Shown: positions 23,477 through 30,171, counted from the stretch's first letter. The stretch: 32,293 nucleotides of DNA from Treponema sp. (GCF_017430385.1 NZ_JAFRNB010000040.1:1-32293), one strand, 5' to 3'. Numbers and translations are program-made. Notes: generated by a model from the letters alone, not told the origin.

Positions 23477-24516
23477 TCTTCGGTCTCCTTGTCAAAATCT
23501 TCTATTAAATGAATCGCATCTTGGGCGAGAGTGAACCTTTCGTTCTTGCCGTTGTTTTCGTTTTCTGAAAGGAATTTGCCTGCTTCTGCAAAACGGATGT
23601 ATTCGAGCCTGTTAAAAATTGCGAGCAGGTTTTCGATTGTGTCTTCCTGAGAAGTTCCCAAAGTTCCGCCGAAAAGTTCCGTGAATTCTGCGTAAAGTCT
23701 GCTCGTTGTAATAGAAGAAAAATCGTGTCCGAAGCGTTTGTTCAAGAATTCACGCAGGATGTGCTGGATTTTTTCAGCGAAATCTTTGTCGGAAGCGATT
23801 TGCTTTGAATTTTTCTGCAGCCTGACCAGCCGCCTAATGTTTCTTCGAGAATTTTTTCGTAGTGAATAGAGATAAGAGATGTTTTTGACAAAAGCTGCGA
23901 CCCTCGGAATATGCAGGAGAATGAAAACCAGCACCGAGAATACCGTCAGCGAGATGATTGCAAGAATCGCAAGGAAGGCCGTTGTTCCGCTCATTACAAG
24001 TGGAGCAGACTGCGGTAAAAAAGTTTTATGCCCTGTCTTTGCGACGATGGATTTTACTTCGATTGGTGAAAGATTGATGATGAAGGTCGTGAAAGTTATT
24101 GCCATTGGAGAAGAGGAGCCAGAAATTTCTTTTGAGAAATCCAATGAAGAATTCACGAGGGAATTGAGATTGAACGGCGGAATCTGTAAAAATCCTGTTT
24201 TCCACGGAATCACCGTCATCGTCAGGGTGTATTCTGCGTTGATTTTTTCAAGGGTTGCCGTTTTGACTGTAAAATCAGCCGCGTTTGCCTTAAAAAAGTC
24301 GTAGTCGGTGTTGAGATTCAAGAAAGCTGATGGAGATTCTGCAAATGCTCCGCCAAAAAGCTTTGCCTCGGAATGAAAAATGTAGCGGATTTCAACAGTG
24401 TCGCCGATGTAGATGATTTTTGGCATAACAAGCTGGAGATTTTCTGCGTGTGACGGAACTGAAATCAAAATCAGAAGAGATAGAATTGCAAAAATGTGCG
24501 GAAAAAAGCGTTTCAT
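23473..24516 (-). CDS. BatD-like exported/membrane protein
   Basis: The 347-residue protein has a signal sequence (FFPHIFAILSLLILISVPSHA), a beta-rich periplasmic part (MPKIIYIGDTVEIRYIF ... FLQIPPFNLNS), one membrane segment (about 178-202) and a basic, helical cytoplasmic tail containing HILREFLNKRFGHDFSSITT. The position between DUF58 and BatA and this layout match the BatD slot; the tail resembles DUF4381-type proteins. ATG 24516 is one base after the DUF58 stop, with AGG before it. The call rests mostly on context and topology, since the sequence itself is weakly conserved. Confidence 0.7.
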   Translation of the reverse strand: MKRFFPHIFAILSLLILISVPSHAENLQLVMPKIIYIGDTVEIRYIFHSEAKLFGGAFAESPSAFLNLNTDYDFFKANAADFTVKTATLEKINAEYTLTMTVIPWKTGFLQIPPFNLNSLVNSSLDFSKEISGSSSPMAITFTTFIINLSPIEVKSIVAKTGHKTFLPQSAPLVMSGTTAFLAILAIISLTVFSVLVFILLHIPRVAAFVKNISYLYSLRKNSRRNIRRLVRLQKNSKQIASDKDFAEKIQHILREFLNKRFGHDFSSITTSRLYAEFTELFGGTLGTSQEDTIENLLAIFNRLEYIRFAEAGKFLSENENNGKNERFTLAQDAIHLIEDFDKETEE

Positions 24517-24517
24517 C

Positions 24518-25408
24518 CTAAGACCTTGCCTTCTGTTTGAAAAATCTCGACAAAACCAAAGCCGCATCGTCCTCGGTTGAAAGAATCATCGGGGTTGCAC
24601 CGTGTTTTATGCAAAATTCCTTCCATAATTCTGTGCGTTGCATGTTTGCTTCGCGCCATTCATGCTTGAATCGTTTTGAAAGAGTCGGAAAAATTCCCAG
24701 TTTTTTTGTTTCCGGGTCAAAGAACGGTACTGTTCCCATGTTCGGCAGCTCTGAATCTGTCGGTGAAGTGATTTTTACGGCAATAACATCATTTTTTTGG
24801 GCGAGCTGGGCAAAAGGCTTTTCCCACTTTGCGCTTCGGAAATCTGAAAAAATGAAAATGAGCGAGCGTTTTTTAAGAAGTTTTGCCGCACCTGTGATTG
24901 CGTTTGGCAGAACCGAGCCGTCAGTTTTTTCTTCATCAGTGATTGAATCGAGTTTGTCGAGTTTTGAAAGAATCATCATGGAATTTTCTCGCCCGGCCTT
25001 TGGTTCACAAGAAAACTGAATCTTTCCGTCGAAGAAAACTGCCCCGATTGCACCAGAATTGTGCTCAGCTGCCAGCAAAAGAAGTGCCGCCGCTTCCTGA
25101 GCCTGTGAAAGCCGTGAAGAAGCCAGCCCTGATTCCATTGAGCGGGAACAGTCCAGAATCAAAAAGACCGAAAGCTCCCTGTCCTCTTCATATTGCTTGA
25201 TGAAAGCCCTTCCCATGCGAGCCGTAACATTCCAGTCGATTGCACGCACATTGTCGCCGTGCAAATATTCGCGGACATCACTGAATTCGATTCCCTGTCC
25301 GCGGTAAAGCGACTTGAAGCTACCGTTTCGCATGTTTTCGGCAAGGCTGATTGCGCTGAGACGAAGTTGAGATGCTTTTTTGGCAAGTCTGGTCGTGTTC
25401 ATAGGCAT
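24518..25408 (-). CDS. DUF58 protein with VWA-like domain
   Basis: The 296-residue cytoplasmic protein carries the DUF58 core signature YRGQGIEFSDVREYLHGD followed by VRAIDWNVTARMG (about 35-65), then a VWA-like fold with LDCSRSM as the MIDAS-type motif. DUF58 genes nearly always accompany MoxR ATPases. ATG 25408 or ATG 25402 could be the start; neither has a Shine-Dalgarno, because the space to moxR is filled by a half copy of the ACCACAGATT repeat. Translation may depend on coupling to moxR. Confidence 0.87.
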   Translation of the reverse strand: MPMNTTRLAKKASQLRLSAISLAENMRNGSFKSLYRGQGIEFSDVREYLHGDNVRAIDWNVTARMGRAFIKQYEEDRELSVFLILDCSRSMESGLASSRLSQAQEAAALLLLAAEHNSGAIGAVFFDGKIQFSCEPKAGRENSMMILSKLDKLDSITDEEKTDGSVLPNAITGAAKLLKKRSLIFIFSDFRSAKWEKPFAQLAQKNDVIAVKITSPTDSELPNMGTVPFFDPETKKLGIFPTLSKRFKHEWREANMQRTELWKEFCIKHGATPMILSTEDDAALVLSRFFKQKARS

Positions 25409-25445
25409 AAAATTTAACCACAGATTACACAGATGTCACGGATTA
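25409..25445 (-). repeat. half copy of the ACCACAGATT dispersed repeat inside the Bat operon
   Basis: These 37 bases match 11649-11685 with two differences. The repeat fills the whole moxR-DUF58 gap and its end supplies the moxR TAA stop (25445-25443). Only the left half is present, so no hairpin terminator forms. Confidence 0.8.
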
Positions 25446-26447
25446 TGGAAGTGGCATTAAGTCCAGAATCTTCTGAATCAAATCGTCGCTTGTAACGCCG
25501 TCTGCCGCAGCCTCATAAGAAAGAACGATTCGATGGCGAAGAACTGCCGGTGAAGCTTCTTTGATGTCGTCCGGAAGAACAAAATCTCGGCCTGAGAAAA
25601 GCGCGTGTGCCTTTGCACATTGCAAAAGTGCGATTCCAGCCCTGGGGGAAGCACCGAATGAGATATATTTGGAAATGTCGTCCTTTTTGGGCATCGTTCG
25701 GACGGCGATTTTTGAAACGACCTTTTTTTCTGAAACCGGACGGGTTGCCGCAACAATCGAAACGATGTATTCAATCAGTTTTTCGTCACAGTTCACTTTG
25801 TCCAGAAGAGCCTGCATTTCACGAAGTTTTTCTGCCGAAAGAATCTTTGTGACTGGAACTTCATTTGCTTTGCCAGCCGTTTTTACGATTGAAACTTCTT
25901 CGGCGGGCGTTGGATACGGAACGAGAACTTTGAGCAGGAATCGGTCAAGCTCGGCTTCGGGGAGATTGTAAGTTCCTTCCTGCTCGATTGGGTTTTGGGT
26001 TGCAAGAACGATGAAAGGTGAGGGGAGCGCGTGAGTTTCTTCGCCAATCGTGACCTGACGCTCTGCCATTGCTTCAAGAAGGGCCGACTGAACTTTTGCA
26101 GGCGAGCGGTTGATCTCATCTGCAAGCACGACATTAGTAAAAACCGGACCTTTTCGCACGGTGAATCGGCCGGACCCCTGCTCGTAAATCAAAGTTCCGC
26201 TAACGTCAGCAGGGAGCAAATCAGGAGTGAACTGAATGCGCTTGAAATCAAGCCCCGAAAGCTCAGCAAATGTTTTGACCGCAAGCGTTTTTGCAAGCCC
26301 GGGCACTCCTTCAAGCAAAATATGCCCGCCACAAACAAGGGCTGTAAGAATGCCGTCAATGACCTGCTCCTGACCGACAATTCGTTTTGCCGCCTCAGAT
26401 TTTATCGTCGCAACAAGATTCTTGTATTCTGTAAAGTTTTCGTTCAT
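25443..26447 (-). CDS. MoxR-family AAA+ ATPase
   Basis: The 334-residue cytoplasmic AAA+ chaperone has Walker A GVPGLAKT (47-54), Walker B VVLADE (106-111) followed by INRSPAKVQSALLEAM, sensor 1 ATQNPIEQEGTY and the AAA lid with SPRA. The family assembles or activates VWA-domain partners by chaperone action; the partners here are DUF58, BatA and BatB/C downstream. ATG 26447 is chosen because family similarity begins at MNENFTEYK, and an extended -10 box lies 6 bases before it with no ribosome site, which suggests a leaderless mRNA. An in-frame extension to 26501 would run through the promoter and is unlikely. Confidence 0.9.
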   Translation of the reverse strand: MNENFTEYKNLVATIKSEAAKRIVGQEQVIDGILTALVCGGHILLEGVPGLAKTLAVKTFAELSGLDFKRIQFTPDLLPADVSGTLIYEQGSGRFTVRKGPVFTNVVLADEINRSPAKVQSALLEAMAERQVTIGEETHALPSPFIVLATQNPIEQEGTYNLPEAELDRFLLKVLVPYPTPAEEVSIVKTAGKANEVPVTKILSAEKLREMQALLDKVNCDEKLIEYIVSIVAATRPVSEKKVVSKIAVRTMPKKDDISKYISFGASPRAGIALLQCAKAHALFSGRDFVLPDDIKEASPAVLRHRIVLSYEAAADGVTSDDLIQKILDLMPLP

Positions 26448-26453
26448 GAGAAA

Positions 26454-26462
26454 AGTATAACA
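26454..26462 (-). promoter_or_regulatory. extended -10 promoter of the Bat operon
   Basis: On the minus strand TGT-TATACT forms an extended -10 whose last base is 6 bases before the moxR ATG. No clear -35 is seen. The expected start site coincides with the A of ATG. Confidence 0.6.
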
Positions 26463-26496
26463 AATAAGATGAAATTGTTGTAGTATCATAGAATTA

Positions 26497-26550
26497 TTCA
26501 TATTTATGCAAAATATTCACAAAATTTGCATTTTTATGCATAAATATGCA
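26497..26550. promoter_or_regulatory. ARG-box-like palindromes between moxR and the aminotransferase gene
   Basis: Two perfect matches to the ArgR/AhrC box pattern TGMATWWWWATKCA are present: TGCATTTTTATGCA (26527-26540) and TGCATAAATATGCA (26537-26550), sharing four bases. A third, with one mismatch, lies at 26497-26510. Centres are 30 and 10 bases apart, so all face the same side of the helix. They end 10 bases before the -35 of the aminotransferase promoter. The pattern match is seen; the regulator is inference. Confidence 0.55.
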
Positions 26551-26559
26551 GTATTTTCA

Positions 26560-26588
26560 TTGACACTGAATATTTCTATCAATAAAAT
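26560..26588 (+). promoter_or_regulatory. promoter of the aminotransferase gene
   Basis: A perfect TTGACA (26560-26565) and TAAAAT (26583-26588) are 17 bases apart. The -10 ends 10 bases before ATG 26599, so the leader would be only about 3-5 bases. Confidence 0.7.
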
Positions 26589-26598
26589 AATTTTTATC

Positions 26599-27900
26599 AT
26601 GTTAAATCCATTGGCACAAGAATTGAACGACACTCTCCGCGGAACAGTCGCAGGGGAACTTCTTTCAGATTTGGGAACTCGCATTTTCTTTCCGCGAGGC
26701 ATTATTTCTCAGGGCGGCGAGGCAAAACAGTTTGGCAAAGTCGCAAACGCAACAATCGGCACCACGATGATTGAGGGCAAACCAGCCGCTCTTCCGTCTG
26801 TCAAAAAATTCGCACCAGAGCTTACCAACGGCGAACTTGTTGCATACACACCTACAGCCGGAAACCCTGACTTGCGCAAAAAATGGAAAGAGCTTATGCT
26901 CAAAAAAAATCCGGGTCTTGCTGGAAAGGCTACTTCAAATCCTGTCGTAGTCCCAGGTCTCACAGCCGGAATTTCATATCTCTCAGACCTTTTCGTGGAT
27001 ACAAATCATCCGCTTTTGGCCGCAAATCCTTCTTGGGACAATTATTCTCTCGTTGTGGAGACTCGCCGTGGGGCAGAGCTTCACACATTTAATATGTTCC
27101 GTCCTGCGGACGACAACAACGGTGGATTCGACATCGATTCATTCAAAAAAGCAATGGAAGAAGAGGCAAAATCAGGCTCAGTCCGAGTTCTCCTCAACTT
27201 TCCTCAGAATCCAAGCGGCTACTCACCAACGAACGCCGAGGCAAAAGAGATTGTTCAGGTCGTAAAGGAACTTGCCGAAAAGGGCACAAAAATCATCGTT
27301 TGGGATGACGACGCATATTTCGGCCTTAACTACGAGGAAGACATTTATCCTCAGTCTCTTTTCGCAGAATTCGCTGATTTGCACGAAAATGTCCTGGCAG
27401 TAAAAGTTGACGGACCAACCAAAGAAGATTTCGTCTGGGGATTCCGCTGCGGCTTCCTCACATTCGCAGGCAAAGGAATCAGTGACGAGCAGTACCTAGC
27501 TCTCGAAAAAAAACTCATGGGTCTCATCCGCTCATCAGTCAGCTGCTCTTCAAGCCCAAGCCAGTCAATTTCCCTGAAGGCCTTCTCCGAGCCAAAAATC
27601 GAAGAAGAAAAGAAGGCTTTCCGTGACATGCTCTGCGCCCGCTACAAAAAAGTCCGCGCATTCGTTGACACACATAAATCAAGCGTCCTGGAAGCCCTGC
27701 CTTTCAACTCAGGCTACTTCATGAGCTTCCACACAGAATGCAACGCCGAAGAATTGCGCCTCAAAATCCTTCACGAAAAGCAAATCGGCACAATCTCAAT
27801 AGACGAAAGCACCTTGCGCGTAGCATTCAGCTCGGTAGACGAGTCAAAAATCGACCAGGTTTACTCAGCGATTTACGCCGCTGCAGAAGAGATGAAATAA
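26599..27900 (+). CDS. PLP-dependent class I/II aminotransferase
   Basis: The 433-residue fold-type I PLP enzyme transfers amino groups between an amino acid and a 2-oxo acid. Visible features are NFPQNPSGY (Asn204-Pro205), WDDDAYFGL (Asp237, Tyr240) for cofactor binding, Lys275 in GPTKEDFVWGFR as the PLP Schiff-base residue, and Arg283. The substrate cannot be assigned; the sequence resembles a subgroup I know only as 'aminotransferase class I/II' from anaerobes. ATG 26599 fits the promoter and the start of similarity, and there is no Shine-Dalgarno. An in-frame ATG at 26506 would sit upstream of the promoter. ARG-box-like sites upstream hint at control by arginine or another amino acid. Confidence 0.85.
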   Translation: MLNPLAQELNDTLRGTVAGELLSDLGTRIFFPRGIISQGGEAKQFGKVANATIGTTMIEGKPAALPSVKKFAPELTNGELVAYTPTAGNPDLRKKWKELMLKKNPGLAGKATSNPVVVPGLTAGISYLSDLFVDTNHPLLAANPSWDNYSLVVETRRGAELHTFNMFRPADDNNGGFDIDSFKKAMEEEAKSGSVRVLLNFPQNPSGYSPTNAEAKEIVQVVKELAEKGTKIIVWDDDAYFGLNYEEDIYPQSLFAEFADLHENVLAVKVDGPTKEDFVWGFRCGFLTFAGKGISDEQYLALEKKLMGLIRSSVSCSSSPSQSISLKAFSEPKIEEEKKAFRDMLCARYKKVRAFVDTHKSSVLEALPFNSGYFMSFHTECNAEELRLKILHEKQIGTISIDESTLRVAFSSVDESKIDQVYSAIYAAAEEMK

Positions 27901-27940
27901 GTTAGAAGTTAGCAAGTAGCAGTGAGCAGACAGCAGTTTT

Positions 27941-28049
27941 GGGGGCTACCGCTTTGCGGTCGGGCTTTTCTGGGTTCCGCTACCGCTACATTGCTTCGGT
28001 CGCCTTGCTTCCTACGCAACGGCTTCGCCGCCCCTACAATCCCTAGCCC
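27941..28049 (+). repeat. GC-rich dispersed intergenic repeat, copy 2
   Basis: Shares ordered blocks with 3507-3643 (GGGGCT, GTCGGGCT, GGTTCCGCT, CGGTCGC, CTTCG-CGCC, AATCCCTAGCC) but lacks the nested CCCTTCGACTACGCTCAGGG segment. It occupies much of the gene-free stretch 27901-28234, whose remainder holds a terminator and the toxin promoter and leader. Confidence 0.7.
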
Positions 28050-28061
28050 ATCAGTTTTATG

Positions 28062-28096
28062 AAAATCACATGGACTGGCTCCGTGTGATTTTTTTT
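28062..28096 (+). terminator. terminator downstream of the aminotransferase gene
   Basis: AAAATCACA (28062-28070) pairs with TGTGATTTT (28084-28092), followed by a continuous T run to 28096. Confidence 0.7.
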
Positions 28097-28133
28097 GTCG
28101 CAAAATAAATTTCCGTATATATTCTGAAAATAC

Positions 28134-28160
28134 TTGTCGTTTTTGCTTGTTTAGTATAGT
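28134..28160 (+). promoter_or_regulatory. probable toxin promoter
   Basis: TTGTCG (28134-28139) with TATAGT (28155-28160) at 15-base spacing, or the overlapping TATACA at 28160-28165. The local sequence GTATAGTATAC is nearly palindromic. The resulting leader would be about 65-70 bases, long enough for the structure that hides the ribosome site. Confidence 0.45.
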
Positions 28161-28198
28161 ATACATATTGTAGGGGATGCTTGCATCTGCGGCGGCTT

Positions 28199-28227
28199 GC
28201 CTCCGATTTCTCATGAATGAAGGAGGC
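28199..28227 (+). promoter_or_regulatory. ribosome-site-sequestering hairpin of the toxin mRNA
   Basis: GCCTCC (28199-28204) is exactly complementary to GGAGGC (28222-28227), which contains the strong toxin Shine-Dalgarno AAGGAGG (28220-28226). Folding would block translation, a usual feature of type I toxin mRNAs. Confidence 0.55.
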
Positions 28228-28234
28228 CGTCTGT

Positions 28235-28315
28235 ATGACGTTTTATGAAATTGTAATGCTTGTTATTACAATCATTTCACTGATTATAGATCTGCTCTCT
28301 TTCCTGTTAAAATAG
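28235..28315 (+). CDS. holin-like type I toxin peptide (26 aa)
   Basis: The peptide reads MTFYEIVMLVITIISLIIDL followed by LSFLLK: a short N-terminus, one membrane helix with an acidic residue, and a Lys end. This matches the putative holin-like toxin family (TxpA/BsrG-type peptides), common in Firmicutes, which depolarise or damage the membrane when made freely. ATG 28235 is preceded by AAGGAGG at 8 bases, a much stronger site than those of neighbouring genes. A convergent antisense RNA gene overlaps its 3' untranslated region (28327-28416). The family identification is from memory of the pattern, but peptide, leader and antisense arrangement all agree. Confidence 0.75.
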   Translation: MTFYEIVMLVITIISLIIDLLSFLLK

Positions 28316-28326
28316 GTTAGAAGCAT

Positions 28327-28371
28327 AAAAAAAGCCCGCCCTGTAGCTGACAACTTTCGGACGGGTTTTAA
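28327..28371 (-). terminator. terminator of the antisense RNA (and probably of the toxin mRNA)
   Basis: AGCCCGCCC (28333-28341) and GGACGGGTTT (28359-28368 region) form a stem around a 16-17 base loop. Read on the minus strand it is followed by seven T (28333-28327), a strong terminator; on the plus strand only TTTT follows, so it is weaker there. Confidence 0.7.
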
Positions 28372-28416
28372 CAACTTGCTACGGAGGCGGTCGCTCATTT
28401 GCAAGCGTCCCCGCTT
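28327..28416 (-). ncRNA. predicted antisense RNA antitoxin (RatA-like), about 90 nt
   Basis: A near-ideal minus-strand promoter (28423-28451) predicts a start near 28416, and the terminator ends near 28327. The RNA would contain a second hairpin from 28386-28414 (GCGGTCGCT / AGCG-CCCCGC). It is convergent with the toxin gene and would pair with the 3' untranslated part of any toxin mRNA that passes the terminator, as RatA does with txpA. Confidence 0.65.
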
Positions 28417-28422
28417 TCTTTT

Positions 28423-28451
28423 ACTATACACTGCTATTGCAGTTTCGTCAA
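28423..28451 (-). promoter_or_regulatory. strong minus-strand promoter of the antisense RNA
   Basis: On the minus strand TTGACG (28451-28446) and TATAGT (28428-28423) are exactly 17 bases apart. No convincing protein gene follows within the next 100 bases on that strand, so it should drive the small RNA. Confidence 0.75.
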
Positions 28452-28492
28452 CTTTTTGGACTTTCTGCACACTTCATGTGAGTCTTTCTATA

Positions 28493-28792
28493 TTATTTCC
28501 CGAAATATCCCTGGAGTTTATTGTACATCTCTAGCAGAAGTTCGTGTTGTTCTATTTCTTTTAAAACATTGCCTTGAATCGGATTACTGGAAAAAAGCAG
28601 GGCGGGATGAACATCTAATACAGTGGCGATATCTATAATCAAATCGAAAGAAGGTTTTGCAATTCCACATTCAATATTACCGATTGTGCTTGTGGTAACA
28701 TCACATAATTCTGAAAGTCGTGCCTGCGTGAGTTTCTTTTCTTTCCGGTATTTCTTCAAATTTGATATAAATTCTTGCTGATAATTTGTCAT
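28493..28792 (-). CDS. XRE-family HTH transcriptional regulator
   Basis: The 99-residue DNA-binding protein has a Cro/C1-type helix-turn-helix at about 7-62 (LKKYRKEKKLTQARLSELCD, TSTIGNIECGIAKPSFDLII) and a short C-terminal helix, the size of self-regulating repressors in toxin or phage-like modules. It is divergent from the zinc-ribbon operon; a palindrome lies at the start site of that operon and is a likely target. On its own side TATACT ends 7 bases before ATG 28792 and no ribosome site is seen, so its mRNA may be leaderless. It marks the left edge of the AT-rich island. Confidence 0.87.
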   Translation of the reverse strand: MTNYQQEFISNLKKYRKEKKLTQARLSELCDVTTSTIGNIECGIAKPSFDLIIDIATVLDVHPALLFSSNPIQGNVLKEIEQHELLLEMYNKLQGYFGK

Positions 28793-28799
28793 TTTTATC

Positions 28800-28805
28800 A
28801 GTATA
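28800..28805 (-). promoter_or_regulatory. -10 box of the XRE gene
   Basis: TATACT on the minus strand, 7 bases before the ATG. The -35 is weak (TGTCAA at about 17 bases). Confidence 0.5.
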
Positions 28806-28822
28806 AAACGATGAATTTAAAT

Positions 28823-28851
28823 TTGACATCTTATAGAATTGATAATACAAT
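28823..28851 (+). promoter_or_regulatory. promoter of the zinc-ribbon operon
   Basis: A perfect TTGACA (28823-28828) and TACAAT (28846-28851) are exactly 17 bases apart. The expected start near 28858 falls in the palindrome at 28854-28876. Confidence 0.72.
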
Positions 28852-28853
28852 CT

Positions 28854-28876
28854 TAATATCAGTTAAATTGATATTA
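28854..28876. promoter_or_regulatory. candidate operator, TAATATCA-N7-TGATATTA
   Basis: A perfect 8-bp inverted repeat directly after the -10 box of the zinc-ribbon operon, where a bound repressor would block initiation. The adjacent divergent XRE gene is the obvious candidate regulator. Confidence 0.55.
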
Positions 28877-28912
28877 TTAAAGTTGAAATTGATTAAAAAA
28901 GAGGAGAAAACT

Positions 28913-29578
28913 ATGTTTTGTAAAAATTGTGGAAATAAACTTACCGAGGGAACGGCTTTTTGCCCAAACTGTGGAAATGCCGTGAGAAGTAGTGCGTTTC
29001 AAACAACATCTTCTATGACTTCTAACACCACAGGAAATGAAGTTTTTGTTCGAGGATTTAAATGTGCGGGAAACGGTATGTACTATGCATTTTGCTATTT
29101 TGCACCTATCGCTTTGCTTGTACTAGGAATATATATCGCACAATATACAAATTTTGGTCTTTTTCTGGCTCTCGTTGGTTTTTTAGCTGCAATTTTTATA
29201 AAAAAAATTTTCAAACAAAGTATTTTATATGATGAATCTCAACAAACTTTTTTTTACAATGCACATTCCCATTTACCGTTTACGATGAAATCGTTAAGCA
29301 TTGCTGATGTAAAATCAATTCGTCTGAGATATGTGAAAGTTGGATTTGGTACATCAAAAGTTTCTCTCAATGATCCTGGAAAATATCATGTTATTTCATT
29401 GGATGCAGAAAATTCAGAAAAATCAATAAAAGTTTGGTTCCCAAAGGATGGAAATGCAGAAGAATTTATCCCGGTTCTTGAAAAAGCAATTCAAACAAGC
29501 GGTAAATCTCTAAGCGTCGATAAAAAAGATGAATTGATTAAATGGGCGGATTTTGAAACTGAACTCAATAATGCCTAA
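28913..29578 (+). CDS. zinc-ribbon membrane protein 1, with PH-like C-terminal domain
   Basis: The 221-residue protein starts with a zinc ribbon (MFCKNCG ... FCPNCG; Cys3, Cys6, Cys17, Cys20), then a Ser/Thr-rich linker, two membrane segments (about 59-78 and 82-100), and a C-terminal beta-rich domain (about 107-205) resembling bacterial PH-like domains (ADVKSIRLRYVKVGFG ... YHVISLD ... EEFIPVLEKAI). ATG 28913 has GAGGAG upstream; a longer in-frame start would run through the promoter. First gene of the island operon. The zinc ribbon should be cytoplasmic and may bind nucleic acid or protein; the role is unknown. Confidence 0.75.
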   Translation: MFCKNCGNKLTEGTAFCPNCGNAVRSSAFQTTSSMTSNTTGNEVFVRGFKCAGNGMYYAFCYFAPIALLVLGIYIAQYTNFGLFLALVGFLAAIFIKKIFKQSILYDESQQTFFYNAHSHLPFTMKSLSIADVKSIRLRYVKVGFGTSKVSLNDPGKYHVISLDAENSEKSIKVWFPKDGNAEEFIPVLEKAIQTSGKSLSVDKKDELIKWADFETELNNA

Positions 29579-29595
29579 ACTACGAGGAGAAAATT

Positions 29596-30153
29596 ATGTT
29601 TTGTGAAAATTGTGGTGAGGAATTAAGTGATGAGGTTCAGTTCTGCACAAAATGCGGTAAACCGATAAAAACTGAAACAGAAACTCCACAGAAAAATTCA
29701 AAAATGCCTGCTTCAAAAAAAATAATTGATAATATCAAAAGTATTGGAGCATTAATTTTTATCATATTTGTTGCAGTCGCTCTCGTCAGAAATTGTTCTT
29801 CTTGTGCTGAAAGAAGTGGTCTAAAAAGTACGGCATCAGAAAAAAATGCAATAAAAACAATTAAGGAATCCTATTTTGATAATTATCCGTCTATGACAAT
29901 TGGAAAAGCAGTAGATAATTTTTTTTCAAAACCAAAATGGTCGGCAGGGCTTCCGGAGGACAACTCTCTTCATGGTTATATGCTGGTTAATTGTAAAGGT
30001 GGCATAACTTATGATGATAAACCTGTCGATGCGGAGATTCAATTTTTATTGCATTCTGAAACTGGTGCATTTGAATTAAATGCTTTTGAACTGAACGGTA
30101 TTCCGCAAAGTCAATATATGATAATTTCACTTTTATCAGCAATGTATGAATAA
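29596..30153 (+). CDS. zinc-ribbon membrane protein 2
   Basis: The 185-residue protein has the N-terminal ribbon MFCENCGEEL ... FCTKCG (four Cys), a basic linker, one membrane segment (about 49-65) and an external domain containing YPSMTIGKAVDNFFSKPKW. I recall this 'TIGxAxxxFFxxpkW' pattern from secreted or membrane proteins of Firmicutes that also carry zinc ribbons. ATG 29596 has GAGGAG upstream, 17 bases after the previous stop. The first 20 bases of the gene are identical to those of the next gene. Function unknown. Confidence 0.75.
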   Translation: MFCENCGEELSDEVQFCTKCGKPIKTETETPQKNSKMPASKKIIDNIKSIGALIFIIFVAVALVRNCSSCAERSGLKSTASEKNAIKTIKESYFDNYPSMTIGKAVDNFFSKPKWSAGLPEDNSLHGYMLVNCKGGITYDDKPVDAEIQFLLHSETGAFELNAFELNGIPQSQYMIISLLSAMYE

Positions 30154-30171
30154 AAAAAAAGGAGAAAATCT

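Noticed and set aside
26497..26550. CRISPR-like or tandem repeat array
   Set aside because: The short ATGCA units are palindromic operator-like sites with no spacer-repeat periodicity. No CRISPR array is seen anywhere in the window.
26506..26598. Upstream ATG extension of the aminotransferase
   Set aside because: It would place the start before the -35 and -10 boxes and the palindromes; similarity begins at the ATG at 26599.
28235..28315. Phage holin
   Set aside because: Far too short, with one helix, no lysis or phage genes nearby, and an antisense RNA typical of type I toxin loci.
28243..28470. 75-codon minus-strand frame across the toxin and antisense RNA region
   Set aside because: It runs antisense to the toxin through hairpins and a promoter; no ribosome site. 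The promoter there better explains a small RNA.
28775..28912. Upstream extension of the first zinc-ribbon protein
   Set aside because: It runs through the operon promoter and overlaps the XRE start; MFCxxCG at 28913 has a ribosome site and matches its paralogues.
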